Below, in pieces: positions 53,880 through 62,673 of a stretch of 64,000 nt of DNA. The notes below the pieces were generated by a model, which worked only from the letters and a program-made list of their open reading frames with translations, was not told the DNA's origin and did no database searches. Both the position numbers and the translations under genes were made by a program. This DNA is from CAVLCC01 sp963661535 (GTDB taxonomy: Bacteria > Actinomycetota > Coriobacteriia > Coriobacteriales > CADBOM01), in the NCBI GenBank assembly GCA_963661535.1, contig CAVLCC010000001.1, positions 1 to 64,000 on the forward strand. Direction: 5' to 3'. How positions within the stretch are numbered: the stretch's first letter is position 1; every line of letters begins with the position of its first letter.

Positions 53880-55192
53880 TGCAGGATCCTGTGTGATGAG
53901 TCGCATTTAGTTTCGTGAATAGCAGTTTCATTCGTTGAAGTTTCATCCACGGATGTTTTGTGCATTGGAGTTTTGCACGCAGTTTCCTCATACGCCGCGA
54001 TTGCACGCACAGCGGGCTTGTCCTTGGTAGTTTCACCCATATCAGTTTCACCCATAGTTCTCCCCTGCGAAGAGCTTGCAACATAACCATGTTCTAGGGC
54101 CTCGTGCCAAATATAGTCAAAGAAGTTCTCAAAATCTTCTAATGTGGTGCACTTTACAACTTGCCCCCTCAAAGCCGAGGCACCAGGAACCCCCTTAAAA
54201 TATGTCATAAAATAATTGCGCATATGCACAACCGTGCGCGGGTCTTGCTCATTTAACATTCTTGCATGTATACGCGCTACTCGCAGACGCTCTTCTAATG
54301 GAATAGGAGCTGGATTGTAGTTTTCAAGAATGTTATATAGATCGTTTTTGGAGAGATTGCAAAGCTTGCTCAAAAGATTGCTGCGCTCAACACCATACCC
54401 ACAGTCAGATGCTCGATCACACTCAACGCCATCCGAACTCACACGATCAGCGCAAATTTGCATAAGCTCATCTACCTGCTTAAAAATCCAAGGGTTGCCC
54501 TGCGCCCCACGTGCAATCATTGCAGCATCCGCTTCTGTTAGATAAAGACATTCCACAACATCTCTTGCACTCATCAAATCGCCACTTGCAATTACGGGAA
54601 CATCCACATCTTCCCGAACAAGCCGCACAACATTCCAGTCGGACTTGCCATGATACAAATCTGCAGCATACCTGCCATGCACACACATAGCTGACGCCCC
54701 TGCTGCCTCCATCTCGCGTGCAAATTCTTGAGCAGTGTCGTTGCCTCGCTCAAAACCTCGCCTAAACTTTACGGTAATAGGAACACTCGAAACCTCAACC
54801 ATTTGCTTCACAATTTGTGCAGCAAGCTTTGGTGTTTTCATAAGAGCAGAGCCCTCGCCTTTGCGCACAACCTTGCGTGCAGGACACCCCATATTGATGT
54901 CAATCGCGGCAAGCTGGCTGCCCATCGTCTCACACAAATTCTGAACTTGATGTGCCATCACGACTGGATTGCTGCCAAAAAGTTGGACTACAGCCTGTCC
55001 CTCTTCGTCTGACACCTTGAGATATTCACCAGTTTTAGAACTCCCGTATTCGAGCCCTTGCGCCGACACCATCTCTGTATAAGTGAGCCCCGCCCCCATG
55101 CGTTTGCAAATTGTGCGATACGATACGTCGGTCCAGCCAGCCATAGGAGCCAAAAGCACGGGGTTTTGCCTTAAGGCAGATAAAATCTCCAC
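53876..55192 (-). CDS. dusB: tRNA-dihydrouridine synthase with repetitive C-terminal tail
   Basis: The 438-residue flavoenzyme reduces uridine to dihydrouridine in tRNA. It shows LLAPMAGWTDVSYR at the N-terminus, INMGCPARKVVRKGEGSALM with the catalytic Cys near residue 103, and FRRGF. The usual length is ~320-340. The last ~65 residues form a Thr/Glu/Lys-rich tail with irregular (M/V)(H/D)(K/E)T-like repeats. The GTG start shares one base with the lepA stop (TAGTG) and its stop overlaps the hemW start, so all three genes are coupled. Confidence 0.92.
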   Translation of the reverse strand: MEILSALRQNPVLLAPMAGWTDVSYRTICKRMGAGLTYTEMVSAQGLEYGSSKTGEYLKVSDEEGQAVVQLFGSNPVVMAHQVQNLCETMGSQLAAIDINMGCPARKVVRKGEGSALMKTPKLAAQIVKQMVEVSSVPITVKFRRGFERGNDTAQEFAREMEAAGASAMCVHGRYAADLYHGKSDWNVVRLVREDVDVPVIASGDLMSARDVVECLYLTEADAAMIARGAQGNPWIFKQVDELMQICADRVSSDGVECDRASDCGYGVERSNLLSKLCNLSKNDLYNILENYNPAPIPLEERLRVARIHARMLNEQDPRTVVHMRNYFMTYFKGVPGASALRGQVVKCTTLEDFENFFDYIWHEALEHGYVASSSQGRTMGETDMGETTKDKPAVRAIAAYEETACKTPMHKTSVDETSTNETAIHETKCDSSHRILQ

Positions 55193-56991
55193 TACTCGTC
55201 TACCTGCAAAATTGCCATAAAGGCTTCTTGTGGAATTTCAACGTTGCCAATTGCTTTCATGCGCTTTTTGCCAGCTTTTTGTTTCTCTAACAACTTGCGT
55301 TTGCGCGAGATATCACCGCCATAGCATTTGGCCAAAACATCTTTGCGCTTTGCTTTAACATTTGTGCGAGCAATTACACGCCCTCCAATTGCAGCCTGAA
55401 TTGGCACCTCAAACAACTGCCTAGGAATAACCTCTTTGAGTTTGCTTGCCAAACTGCTGCCTCGCCCATAAGCTTTGTCTTTGTGAATAATAAAGCTAAG
55501 CGCGTCAACCGGCTTGCCAGAAATCAAAATCTCTAGTTTCACAAGATCAGAGGGCTCATATCCTTTGAACTCATAGTCTAGCGTTGCATATCCCTTGGTG
55601 CGGCTTTTGAGCTTGTCAAAAAAGTCAAGAATAAGCTCCGAAAGCGGAATAGTTAGCTTGAGCTCAACAGTATTCGTTGAGAGATACTGCATGTTGTCAA
55701 CCGTTGCTCGGTGGTCTATAGACACTTCCATAACTGCCCCCACATAATCGGGAGGAACCAGCACCGATGCAGATAAAAATGGCTCTTCAATATGGTCAAT
55801 TGAAGCCGGATCCGGATAATCTTTTGGAGAGTGAATTTGGATCATCTCCCCATCTTTTAGATACACCTTATATTCAACGCTTGGAGCCGTTGCAATTAGG
55901 TCTAACCCGAACTCACGCTCGAGCCTCTCTTTTACGACCTCCATATGGAGCAGTCCTAAAAAGCCGACCCTAAAGCCAAAGCCCAACGCATGCGAGTTTT
56001 CTGGCTCATAAACCAAGGCAGCATCGTTTAATGAAAGCTTATCTAGGGCATCGCGCATGGCATTATACTGATCTCCCTCTATAGGGAAAAAGCCCGCATA
56101 TACCATGGGTTTTACGTCTCTATATCCAGCTAGAGGCTCACTTGCGCCATGTTTAGCAAGCGTAATTGTATCTCCAACTTTTACTTGAGACGGGTCTTTT
56201 AGACCAGTAACAATATATCCAACTTCGCCAATTCCTAGGGTCTCGCAAGAAGTCTCGTTCGGAGTGCGCACACCCACGTCTTCTGATAAAGCGGTTACGC
56301 CAGTTGCCATCATATATATTTGTTGACCGCGCTTGATTTCTCCGTCCACAATGCGCACAAGAGCTACAACACCACGGTAAGGATCAAAATACGAGTCGAA
56401 GATTAGAGCTTTTAGCGGCGCATCTGGGTCACCCTTAGGTGCAGGAATTTGATACACAATTGCCTCTAATAAATCATGAATACCAACACCCGTTTTACCA
56501 GATGCCAGCACTGCATCTTCTGCAGGAATTGCCAAGCCCTCCTCAATCTCTGCACGAACTCGCTCGGGATCTGCTGCTGGCAAATCAATTTTATTAATCA
56601 GAGGAATTATCTCGAGATTTGCATTCATCGCCATTGAAGCATTTGCAACTGTTTGCGCCTGCACGCCTTGGGTGGAATCTACAACCAGCACAGCCCCCTC
56701 GCATGCAGCAAGCGAGCGCGAAACCTCATAGGCAAAGTCAACGTGCCCTGGGGTGTCGATAAGATTTAGATGATAAACTTGACCGTCGTCTGCCTCATAA
56801 ATTATCCGAACTGGCTGCGACTTAATTGTGATGCCACGCTCCCTCTCGATATCCATAGAGTCGAGCATTTGTTCCACCATATCTCGCTCAGCCACAGTTC
56901 CTGTAGACTGCAAAATGCGATCGGCAATCGTGGATTTTCCATGGTCAATATGCGCGATGATCGAAAAATTTCTAATGTGTTGTGAATCCAT
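55192..56991 (-). CDS. lepA: Elongation factor 4 (LepA)
   Basis: The 599-residue translational GTPase acts on the ribosome, promoting back-translocation or aiding initiation and assembly. GTPase motifs are visible: AHIDHGKST (G1), DTPGHVDFAYE (G3), NKIDLP (G4). The LepA-specific C-terminal domain ends KAGKKRMKAIGNVEIPQEAF. The length is exactly typical. It opens the lepA-dusB-hemW operon. No ribosome-binding site precedes the ATG. A promoter places transcription start at the ATG itself (see 56998-57026). Confidence 0.97.
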   Translation of the reverse strand: MDSQHIRNFSIIAHIDHGKSTIADRILQSTGTVAERDMVEQMLDSMDIERERGITIKSQPVRIIYEADDGQVYHLNLIDTPGHVDFAYEVSRSLAACEGAVLVVDSTQGVQAQTVANASMAMNANLEIIPLINKIDLPAADPERVRAEIEEGLAIPAEDAVLASGKTGVGIHDLLEAIVYQIPAPKGDPDAPLKALIFDSYFDPYRGVVALVRIVDGEIKRGQQIYMMATGVTALSEDVGVRTPNETSCETLGIGEVGYIVTGLKDPSQVKVGDTITLAKHGASEPLAGYRDVKPMVYAGFFPIEGDQYNAMRDALDKLSLNDAALVYEPENSHALGFGFRVGFLGLLHMEVVKERLEREFGLDLIATAPSVEYKVYLKDGEMIQIHSPKDYPDPASIDHIEEPFLSASVLVPPDYVGAVMEVSIDHRATVDNMQYLSTNTVELKLTIPLSELILDFFDKLKSRTKGYATLDYEFKGYEPSDLVKLEILISGKPVDALSFIIHKDKAYGRGSSLASKLKEVIPRQLFEVPIQAAIGGRVIARTNVKAKRKDVLAKCYGGDISRKRKLLEKQKAGKKRMKAIGNVEIPQEAFMAILQVDE

Positions 56992-56997
56992 ATTTCA

Positions 56998-57026
56998 ATA
57001 TTAGTGCATTGAGTTGCAAATTACAA
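56998..57026 (-). promoter_or_regulatory. Promoter giving a leaderless lepA transcript
   Basis: Minus-strand TTGTAA (57026-57021) and TAATAT (57003-56998) are 17 bp apart. Only six bases separate the -10 from the A of the lepA ATG, so the expected transcription start is the start codon. No Shine-Dalgarno sequence is present. Confidence 0.55.
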
Positions 57027-57177
57027 AAGCGCATATGCCCGAAGTCGGCAAAAAGTTTGGAGGTGTTAGAGTGGCGAGCGTTCGTTAAGAATTTATGGAT
57101 AAATGATCGCCAGCACTATCAAGAAACTATTTGAATTTTTGCATTTTGCAAAGCAATACTAAGTCGGCATTTAAATG

Positions 57178-57468
57178 TTACATTTTGGGAATATTCGTAT
57201 AGATGTCTTGTCGATGGCCAACTCGAACATCTTCAACTATAAGTTTATCTTCTTTAATTGAAGTTAAAAGTCGATATGATCCAACTCGAAATCTCCAGCC
57301 TAACTTGGCCCCTTCTAATTTCTTGCATCCCTTAATCTCCTTTGGATTTTTGCAGCCCTCTAGATTATCACTTACCCATTTATAAATTAAAACTTGCTGT
57401 TTTTTTGGAAGTTTTTGTAACTGTTTAACCGCCTTGTTTGTCCATATTACGCTGTATGCGCTACTCAT
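57178..57468 (-). CDS. RelE/ParE-family toxin
   Basis: The 96-residue basic protein has the RelE-type pattern: SVIWTNKAVKQLQKLPKK at the N-terminus, KKLEGAKLGWRFRVGSYRLL in the middle, and VEDVRVGHRQDIY near the end. RelE-like toxins cleave mRNA on the ribosome. Its start overlaps the upstream RHH protein gene by 4 bp (ATGA), the classic antitoxin-then-toxin order. The activity (RelE versus ParE) is not certain from sequence. Confidence 0.87.
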   Translation of the reverse strand: MSSAYSVIWTNKAVKQLQKLPKKQQVLIYKWVSDNLEGCKNPKEIKGCKKLEGAKLGWRFRVGSYRLLTSIKEDKLIVEDVRVGHRQDIYTNIPKM

Positions 57469-57683
57469 TTATAAATCATATCCTTAACTTCATCCATTGA
57501 ATAGCGTATACCATCATCTTCTTGGATAGCTTCGTTGTATGCTTGCACATCAGCCATATCCTCGATTTTCTCCAAGACAGCATTCCTTACAAATTCAGAA
57601 AAAGTTACTCCCTCAAATGCAGCGCAATTTTGCACCCAGCTTTTTTCTTCAGGCTTCCATCTAATTGCAGTAGATGTCGACAT
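57465..57683 (-). CDS. Ribbon-helix-helix antitoxin
   Basis: The 72-residue protein MSTSTAIRWKPEEKSWV... has the short N-terminal strand and two helices of the RHH fold (AFEGVTFSEFVRNAVLEKIED), as in RelB/DUF6290-type antitoxins. AGGAGG lies eight bases before the ATG at 57683. The frame is open further upstream but without support. An extended -10 (TGCTACAAT, minus strand, TACAAT at 57726-57731) probably drives the pair, which the antitoxin would autoregulate. Confidence 0.85.
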   Translation of the reverse strand: MSTSTAIRWKPEEKSWVQNCAAFEGVTFSEFVRNAVLEKIEDMADVQAYNEAIQEDDGIRYSMDEVKDMIYK

Positions 57684-57823
57684 ATCTAAATCCTCCTTAA
57701 AATTTCCAGCGAATATCTGTATCACATTGTAGCACATATTAAAAATCACTAAACCATAAATCATACTAAACGCTCAGATAGTTTTAAACTTGAACATTGT
57801 CTGCCTAATACCAGCTAATTGCT

Positions 57824-57860
57824 TAAGATACTCATGAGTAGTATACTCATGAGTATCTTA
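57824..57860. repeat. Palindrome pair before orphan ATPase 3
   Basis: The 12-bp palindrome TACTCATGAGTA occurs twice, separated by GTA. The whole forms a perfect inverted repeat with 17-bp arms (57824-57840 and 57844-57860). It ends just before the GGAGG ribosome site of the ATPase, so it may be an operator or a hairpin that hides the ribosome site. Confidence 0.7.
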
Positions 57861-57876
57861 TTTTTTGGAGGTCAAA

Positions 57877-59286
57877 ATGTTTGTAGCTCGAGAAAAAGAA
57901 CTTGAAGTTTTGCAAAATATGTTTGAGAAGAAAATGTTTCAAATGGCGGTTGTTTATGGCAGAAGACGTGTAGGCAAAACCGCGTTATTAGAACATTTTT
58001 CAAAGGATAAGCCAACTCTTTTCTTTACAGCAAGAGAACAGAGTTCTAAAGGGAATTTAAAAGACTTCTCAGATCAAATTGCCAAATTCTTTGAACTTCC
58101 GTCCGAACTACCTCCGTTTCAAACATGGTCTGATGCGTTTACTTTTATTGCAACTAAAGCGAGCGAGTTCAAAGATCCCATGTTGCTAATTTTTGACGAG
58201 TTTCCATATGCCGCTGCAACTGAGCCATCACTTCCATCAACTTTGCAAGTAGCACTAGATCATGAATTTAAGAACACAAATATACTTATGGTGCTTTGCG
58301 GAAGCAATGAGGGCTTTATGGAGAACAGAGTTCTTGGACGCAAAAGTCCACTTTATGGCAGAAGAAATGCGCAAATTCGTATGCATCCCTTTGACTATTA
58401 TGATGCAGCAAAGATGCTACCCAAACTAAATGCTGAGCAGTTAATTTGCTATTATTCAACTTTTGGAGGTACTCCATACTATCTTGCACAAATAGATCAA
58501 TCACTTAGCTACAAAGAAAATGTTACCCAACTTTTCTTTAGTATGTACGGATTGCTTTATGAAGAACCGCTAATGTTTTTGCGTCAGGAACTAAGAGAGC
58601 CTGCTTTATATAACTCAATTTTGGGAGCAATAGCTTCGGGGAGTACTAAACCCAAACAAATAGCAGAACGTTCGGGGGTCGCTTACAACTCAATATCCAA
58701 ATATTTAAAAACACTTGAAGCTTTGGGCATTGTTGAAAAAATTGTTCCACTAGGTCAGAATCCACAAAATTCAAGAAAAGGAATTTATCGTCTTAGTGAA
58801 CCTTTTTTTGCATACTGGTATCGTTTCGTAGCACCCAATCTAGGTGCTATTGAAAGCGGAGCTGGCACACAAGTTGCTAAAGCATATGCTTTTGGAGATA
58901 CACTCGCTATCTATATTGGAATGCAATTTGAAAAAATTTGCAAACAGTGGCTTATTCGCCAAAACAACAGTGATAAGTTGGGATTTTTGGCATCTGAATT
59001 TGGTAAATGGTGGGGTGGTGATCCAGAAATTCGTGAAGAAGTTGATATAGATATCATTGCAGGCAACAAACTAACTAAAGAAGCTTTGTTTTGCGAGTGC
59101 AAGTGGAGAAATTCGTTTAACGAAACACAAACTTTGGAGGTTTTGAAGCAAAGATCTAAATTGGTACCGAGTTATACAAAAAACAAGTTCATAATTTTTA
59201 GCAAGAAGCCTGTTAGCAATACAACATACAACAAATATGAGGCGTTTGATGATGTTAGATTTGTTTGTGCCGAGGAGTTATTTTAG
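57877..59286 (+). CDS. Orphan AAA ATPase with C-terminal DUF234
   Basis: The 469-residue protein is of the archaeal-ATPase type: FVAREKELEVL at the start, Walker A GRRRVGKTAL near residue 26, Walker B LLIFDEFPYA near 107, and a winged-helix region (AIASGSTKPKQIAERSGVAYNSISKYLKTLE). The C-terminal DUF234 carries a nuclease-like pattern (EVDIDIIAG ... FCECKW). Its biological role is unsettled. GGAGG six bases before ATG 57877 supports this start over the in-frame TTG at 57865. It follows the toxin-antitoxin pair in divergent orientation and precedes the VWA gene by 39 bp. Confidence 0.87.
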   Translation: MFVAREKELEVLQNMFEKKMFQMAVVYGRRRVGKTALLEHFSKDKPTLFFTAREQSSKGNLKDFSDQIAKFFELPSELPPFQTWSDAFTFIATKASEFKDPMLLIFDEFPYAAATEPSLPSTLQVALDHEFKNTNILMVLCGSNEGFMENRVLGRKSPLYGRRNAQIRMHPFDYYDAAKMLPKLNAEQLICYYSTFGGTPYYLAQIDQSLSYKENVTQLFFSMYGLLYEEPLMFLRQELREPALYNSILGAIASGSTKPKQIAERSGVAYNSISKYLKTLEALGIVEKIVPLGQNPQNSRKGIYRLSEPFFAYWYRFVAPNLGAIESGAGTQVAKAYAFGDTLAIYIGMQFEKICKQWLIRQNNSDKLGFLASEFGKWWGGDPEIREEVDIDIIAGNKLTKEALFCECKWRNSFNETQTLEVLKQRSKLVPSYTKNKFIIFSKKPVSNTTYNKYEAFDDVRFVCAEELF

Positions 59287-59325
59287 CTCGGAATATTTGT
59301 GCGAATATGGGCTATCATATGGAAC

Positions 59326-60750
59326 ATGAACGAGAAAAATTCTACAGATAACCAGTATGCATTTGCGTTAAAGGTAGTTGATCTGGCGAAAGCTCAGATT
59401 GTGGCTGACAATCACTTTTTGTCTGCCGCCATAGGTCAGCTAAAACCTGCACAGGCAAACCTTGAGTCCAAAGCGAGCGATGATGCGCAAAACCTAGCCC
59501 CTTGCGCCTTTGCCACCGATGCAAAAACTCTATACATCGACTCGGCAAATCTTATCGAGAGTTTTGTACAAACAGAGAAGCCGCCTGCTAAAGATTTGCT
59601 GCATACCATCTTACACTGCGTGTTTATGCATCCATTTGTTGATACAAACATAAGACAAGACGATTGGAACCTTGCGTGCGACATATCGTGCGAACTAATA
59701 GTTTCGCAAATCTGTTCGCCAAGAAAGGGCACGAGGGGGTCAGATATCGACCATGCGTTTAAAAAGGTCGCTTCAAAAATAACTGAATCAGTGTCTTCTA
59801 TAACAACAGAAAAAATCTATGCAGCGCTAAGGGACGGGCTCTTTGACGGAGAAAAACAAACATGGGAGCAGCTTTTTAGGATAGATGACCACAGGTTTTG
59901 GTACAGAGGCACGCCTAATAGCCTACCGCCAATAAACGGGAGCAAAAGCAATCCATCCAATAATCTACAGGCTGAGCTTAAAGATAACTGGAGACGCGTT
60001 GGCAAATCGATGAATGTAAATCTAAAAACCTTCTCCAAAAAATTTGGAGACAAACTAGGGGGTCTCCTACAAGCACTCGATCAAACAGATAAGCCGGTTG
60101 TTGACTACAAGGAGTTTTTGCGCAAATTTGCAATACCCACAGAGGTTATGAAGCTCTCAGACGATGAGTTTGATACGATTTTTTATACCTACGGTCTAAC
60201 TTTATATAAAAACATGCCGCTAGTTGAGCCGCTAGAATACAGAGTTGATAAAAGAGTGCGTGAGTTTGTGATTGCCATCGACACATCGGGTTCTGTTTAT
60301 GATGACCAAGTTAGAGATTTTGTGGCATTTACTTATAGCATGCTTAAATCTAGCGAGTCTTTTGATAATAAAGTTAGAATTAAGATTATTCAGTGCGATA
60401 CAGAAATTCAGCATATAGATGATCTAAATTCTTTAGATGAACTGCGCAAATGGTGTAAAACTATGCAAATATATGGCGGCGGAGGGACTGATTTTAGTCC
60501 GGTATTTAAACGTGTAGATCTTATGCTCAAACAAGGCGAGCTAAAAGATCTAGGGGGTCTGATTTATCTTACTGATGGATATGGCACTTATCCTAACTAT
60601 GTTCCAAAATATAAGAGTGCATTTGTGTTTTGCGATCAAAATCATGATGAAAGCTCAGTTCCCCCATGGGCAATGCGTGTTTTTATCAACACAAACAACA
60701 TGAGTTCTATAAGTTGGCGCGATACAATCAAAAGTATGGAAAGCAAATAA
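59326..60750 (+). CDS. DUF2201/VWA-like protein (partner of a MoxR-type ATPase)
   Basis: The 474-residue protein has a putative-metallopeptidase-like N-terminal half containing LLHTILHCVFMHPF. Its C-terminal VWA-like domain has the MIDAS motif DTSGS near residue 317, and GGGGTDFSP and LTDGYG complete the metal site. Proteins of this pair type are thought to work with the AAA ATPase next door as a chaperone-like complex, by analogy to RavA-ViaA. The target is unknown. ATG 59326 and GTG 59299 are both possible starts, and neither has a strong ribosome site. It lies 55 bp before the ATPase gene. Confidence 0.85.
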   Translation: MNEKNSTDNQYAFALKVVDLAKAQIVADNHFLSAAIGQLKPAQANLESKASDDAQNLAPCAFATDAKTLYIDSANLIESFVQTEKPPAKDLLHTILHCVFMHPFVDTNIRQDDWNLACDISCELIVSQICSPRKGTRGSDIDHAFKKVASKITESVSSITTEKIYAALRDGLFDGEKQTWEQLFRIDDHRFWYRGTPNSLPPINGSKSNPSNNLQAELKDNWRRVGKSMNVNLKTFSKKFGDKLGGLLQALDQTDKPVVDYKEFLRKFAIPTEVMKLSDDEFDTIFYTYGLTLYKNMPLVEPLEYRVDKRVREFVIAIDTSGSVYDDQVRDFVAFTYSMLKSSESFDNKVRIKIIQCDTEIQHIDDLNSLDELRKWCKTMQIYGGGGTDFSPVFKRVDLMLKQGELKDLGGLIYLTDGYGTYPNYVPKYKSAFVFCDQNHDESSVPPWAMRVFINTNNMSSISWRDTIKSMESK

Positions 60751-60805
60751 TCTGGAATAGCAAGACAATACCACGAACCACAAAAATAACGAAACAAGGA
60801 CGAAA

Positions 60806-62467
60806 ATGAATATCAAACAAGCAACAGAACAGATAGAAGGAGCCATAGAAGCTTATCTTCTCAAAGACAATAGGGGTCTGTATAAAATTCCTCCCCATAT
60901 GCAGCGTCCGATTATAATGCTAGGTCCTCCAGGCGTGGGCAAAACAGCAATAGTCTCACAAATTGCAGATCGTATGGGACTAAACTTTGTTTCTTATTCA
61001 ATAACGCATCACACTAGACAAAGTGCACTAGGGCTGCCCTTTATAGAGCAAAAAACTTTTGGAGGGCAAGAATACAGCATCTCAGAATATACAATGTCTG
61101 AAATTATTGCTGCTGTGTATAGTGCCATAGAGGCGTCTGGAGTAGATGAGGGGGTCTTATTTTTAGACGAGGTAAACTGCGTTTCTGAAACCTTGGCTCC
61201 TGCGATGCTTCAGTTCTTGCAATATAAAACGTTTGGACAGCACAAGCTTCCTACGGGTTGGGTTATTGTTACAGCTGGAAATCCTCCAGAATACAACCGC
61301 TCTGCACGCGAGTTTGACCCCGCAATGATGGATAGGCTCAAAAAAATAAACGTAGAGCCCAGCCTCAAAGTTTGGCAGGAGTATGCGCAAACACGCGGGC
61401 TACATCCAGCGGTTTTAACATACCTAGATAGCAAACCTGGCAACTTCTATAGCGTTAATGCCGACGTTAGCGGGACCAAAATTGTAACTGCTCGAGGCTG
61501 GGAAGATCTCTCTAGAATGCTTGCAGCTTATGAGTCTATAGGGCGCAGCGCAGATGTGGAGCTGGTTGAGCAGTATATTCAAGACAAAAATACGGCCGAG
61601 GATTTTGCCCTCTACTATGATTTGTTTTGCAAATACAGCGATGACTATAAAGTTAGAGAAATTATGTTGGGCAAAGTTGCAGACTCTATTAAAACGCGAG
61701 CCAAAGATGCGGCTTTTGACGAACGTGTTGCCTTAGTTGGGCTTTTGATTGATGCAATTTGTGGGGATGTTCGCGAGGTGATGATTGGTGAGGCTGCCCT
61801 GCGTGATGTGCGCGATGATGTGTTGGAGTTAAGACTTAAGCTAGACTCTATGAGCGCAGCAGGGCTAGATGGCACACCAGCTAGTGCAAGTGGCAGCTTG
61901 AACAACAGTGCCAATGCTAGCAATAGCGAAAACGCCAGTGACAGCACCAGCGCAAATGTAAACGCCGACACAACCAATCCCTCGAACCCCCCAAATCTCA
62001 CGAGCCCCATCGAAGCAAAAATCAAGGAGCTTAAAACCACGCCTGAAGTGCGAAAACAGTCATCATCAGCTGCAGACAAACAACAAGTAAAAGCCCAAAG
62101 ACTTGCAATATTATCTAAGCTACAAACCACCCTATCAGCTTATCTAACTGCAGGCAGTACAGAGAGCAAGCCCCCAAATGCATTTGATGCAATCAAGGCA
62201 ACTTTCAACAGCGAATGCTCACTTCAGATCGAAAATGCAAAAAAATGCTCCGCGCAGCTCGATAACATCATGCACTTTTTAACCGACGTTTATGGAGACG
62301 GTCAAGAAACACTCATCTTTATAACCAAAATCTCAACAGATCCAACCTTTATGAAATTTGCAAGCGAACATGCAAGCGACGATTATCTAAAACACAACAA
62401 AGATTTGCTGTTCTTGGAGCGCGGTATAAGCCTTTTGCGAGAGGCCAAAAATTTACAGAATTTGTAG
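60806..62467 (+). CDS. MoxR-type AAA ATPase
   Basis: The 553-residue protein has a dynein-related/MoxR AAA core: Walker A GPPGVGKTA at 40-48, Walker B VLFLDEVN near 116, a TAGNPPEYN sensor-1 region, and an arginine-containing DRLKKINVEP. Residues ~350-430 form a Ser/Asn/Thr/Ala-rich linker, followed by a helical C-terminal domain. It is the ATPase partner of the VWA protein just upstream; the order VWA-then-ATPase is the reverse of the common one. AAGGA five bases before the ATG supports the start. Confidence 0.87.
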   Translation: MNIKQATEQIEGAIEAYLLKDNRGLYKIPPHMQRPIIMLGPPGVGKTAIVSQIADRMGLNFVSYSITHHTRQSALGLPFIEQKTFGGQEYSISEYTMSEIIAAVYSAIEASGVDEGVLFLDEVNCVSETLAPAMLQFLQYKTFGQHKLPTGWVIVTAGNPPEYNRSAREFDPAMMDRLKKINVEPSLKVWQEYAQTRGLHPAVLTYLDSKPGNFYSVNADVSGTKIVTARGWEDLSRMLAAYESIGRSADVELVEQYIQDKNTAEDFALYYDLFCKYSDDYKVREIMLGKVADSIKTRAKDAAFDERVALVGLLIDAICGDVREVMIGEAALRDVRDDVLELRLKLDSMSAAGLDGTPASASGSLNNSANASNSENASDSTSANVNADTTNPSNPPNLTSPIEAKIKELKTTPEVRKQSSSAADKQQVKAQRLAILSKLQTTLSAYLTAGSTESKPPNAFDAIKATFNSECSLQIENAKKCSAQLDNIMHFLTDVYGDGQETLIFITKISTDPTFMKFASEHASDDYLKHNKDLLFLERGISLLREAKNLQNL

Positions 62468-62602
62468 TTGCGTCAATTCGCGGGTGCTATAGTGCACTCT
62501 GCGAGTTGTAACAGATTTAAATATGCACACCAGTATGCATGTTTTGTTAGGCTTGAACTTAGCAGCGTGAACCCTCATGGGCGAGCGCTTGCTTTGCGTT
62601 TG

Positions 62603-62651
62603 GGCATTTTGCGGGCAGGACAATCGCACCCTTCCACAATACGCAAATGCC
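62603..62651 (+). promoter_or_regulatory. Candidate stem-loop in the MFS gene leader
   Basis: GGCATTTTGCG (62603-62613) pairs with CGCAAATGCC (62642-62651), with one bulged base. It ends seven bases before the AAAGGA ribosome site of the MFS gene. It matches no riboswitch class I know. It may be chance. Confidence 0.3.
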
Positions 62652-62673
62652 TCATAGTAAAGGATACAAACTT

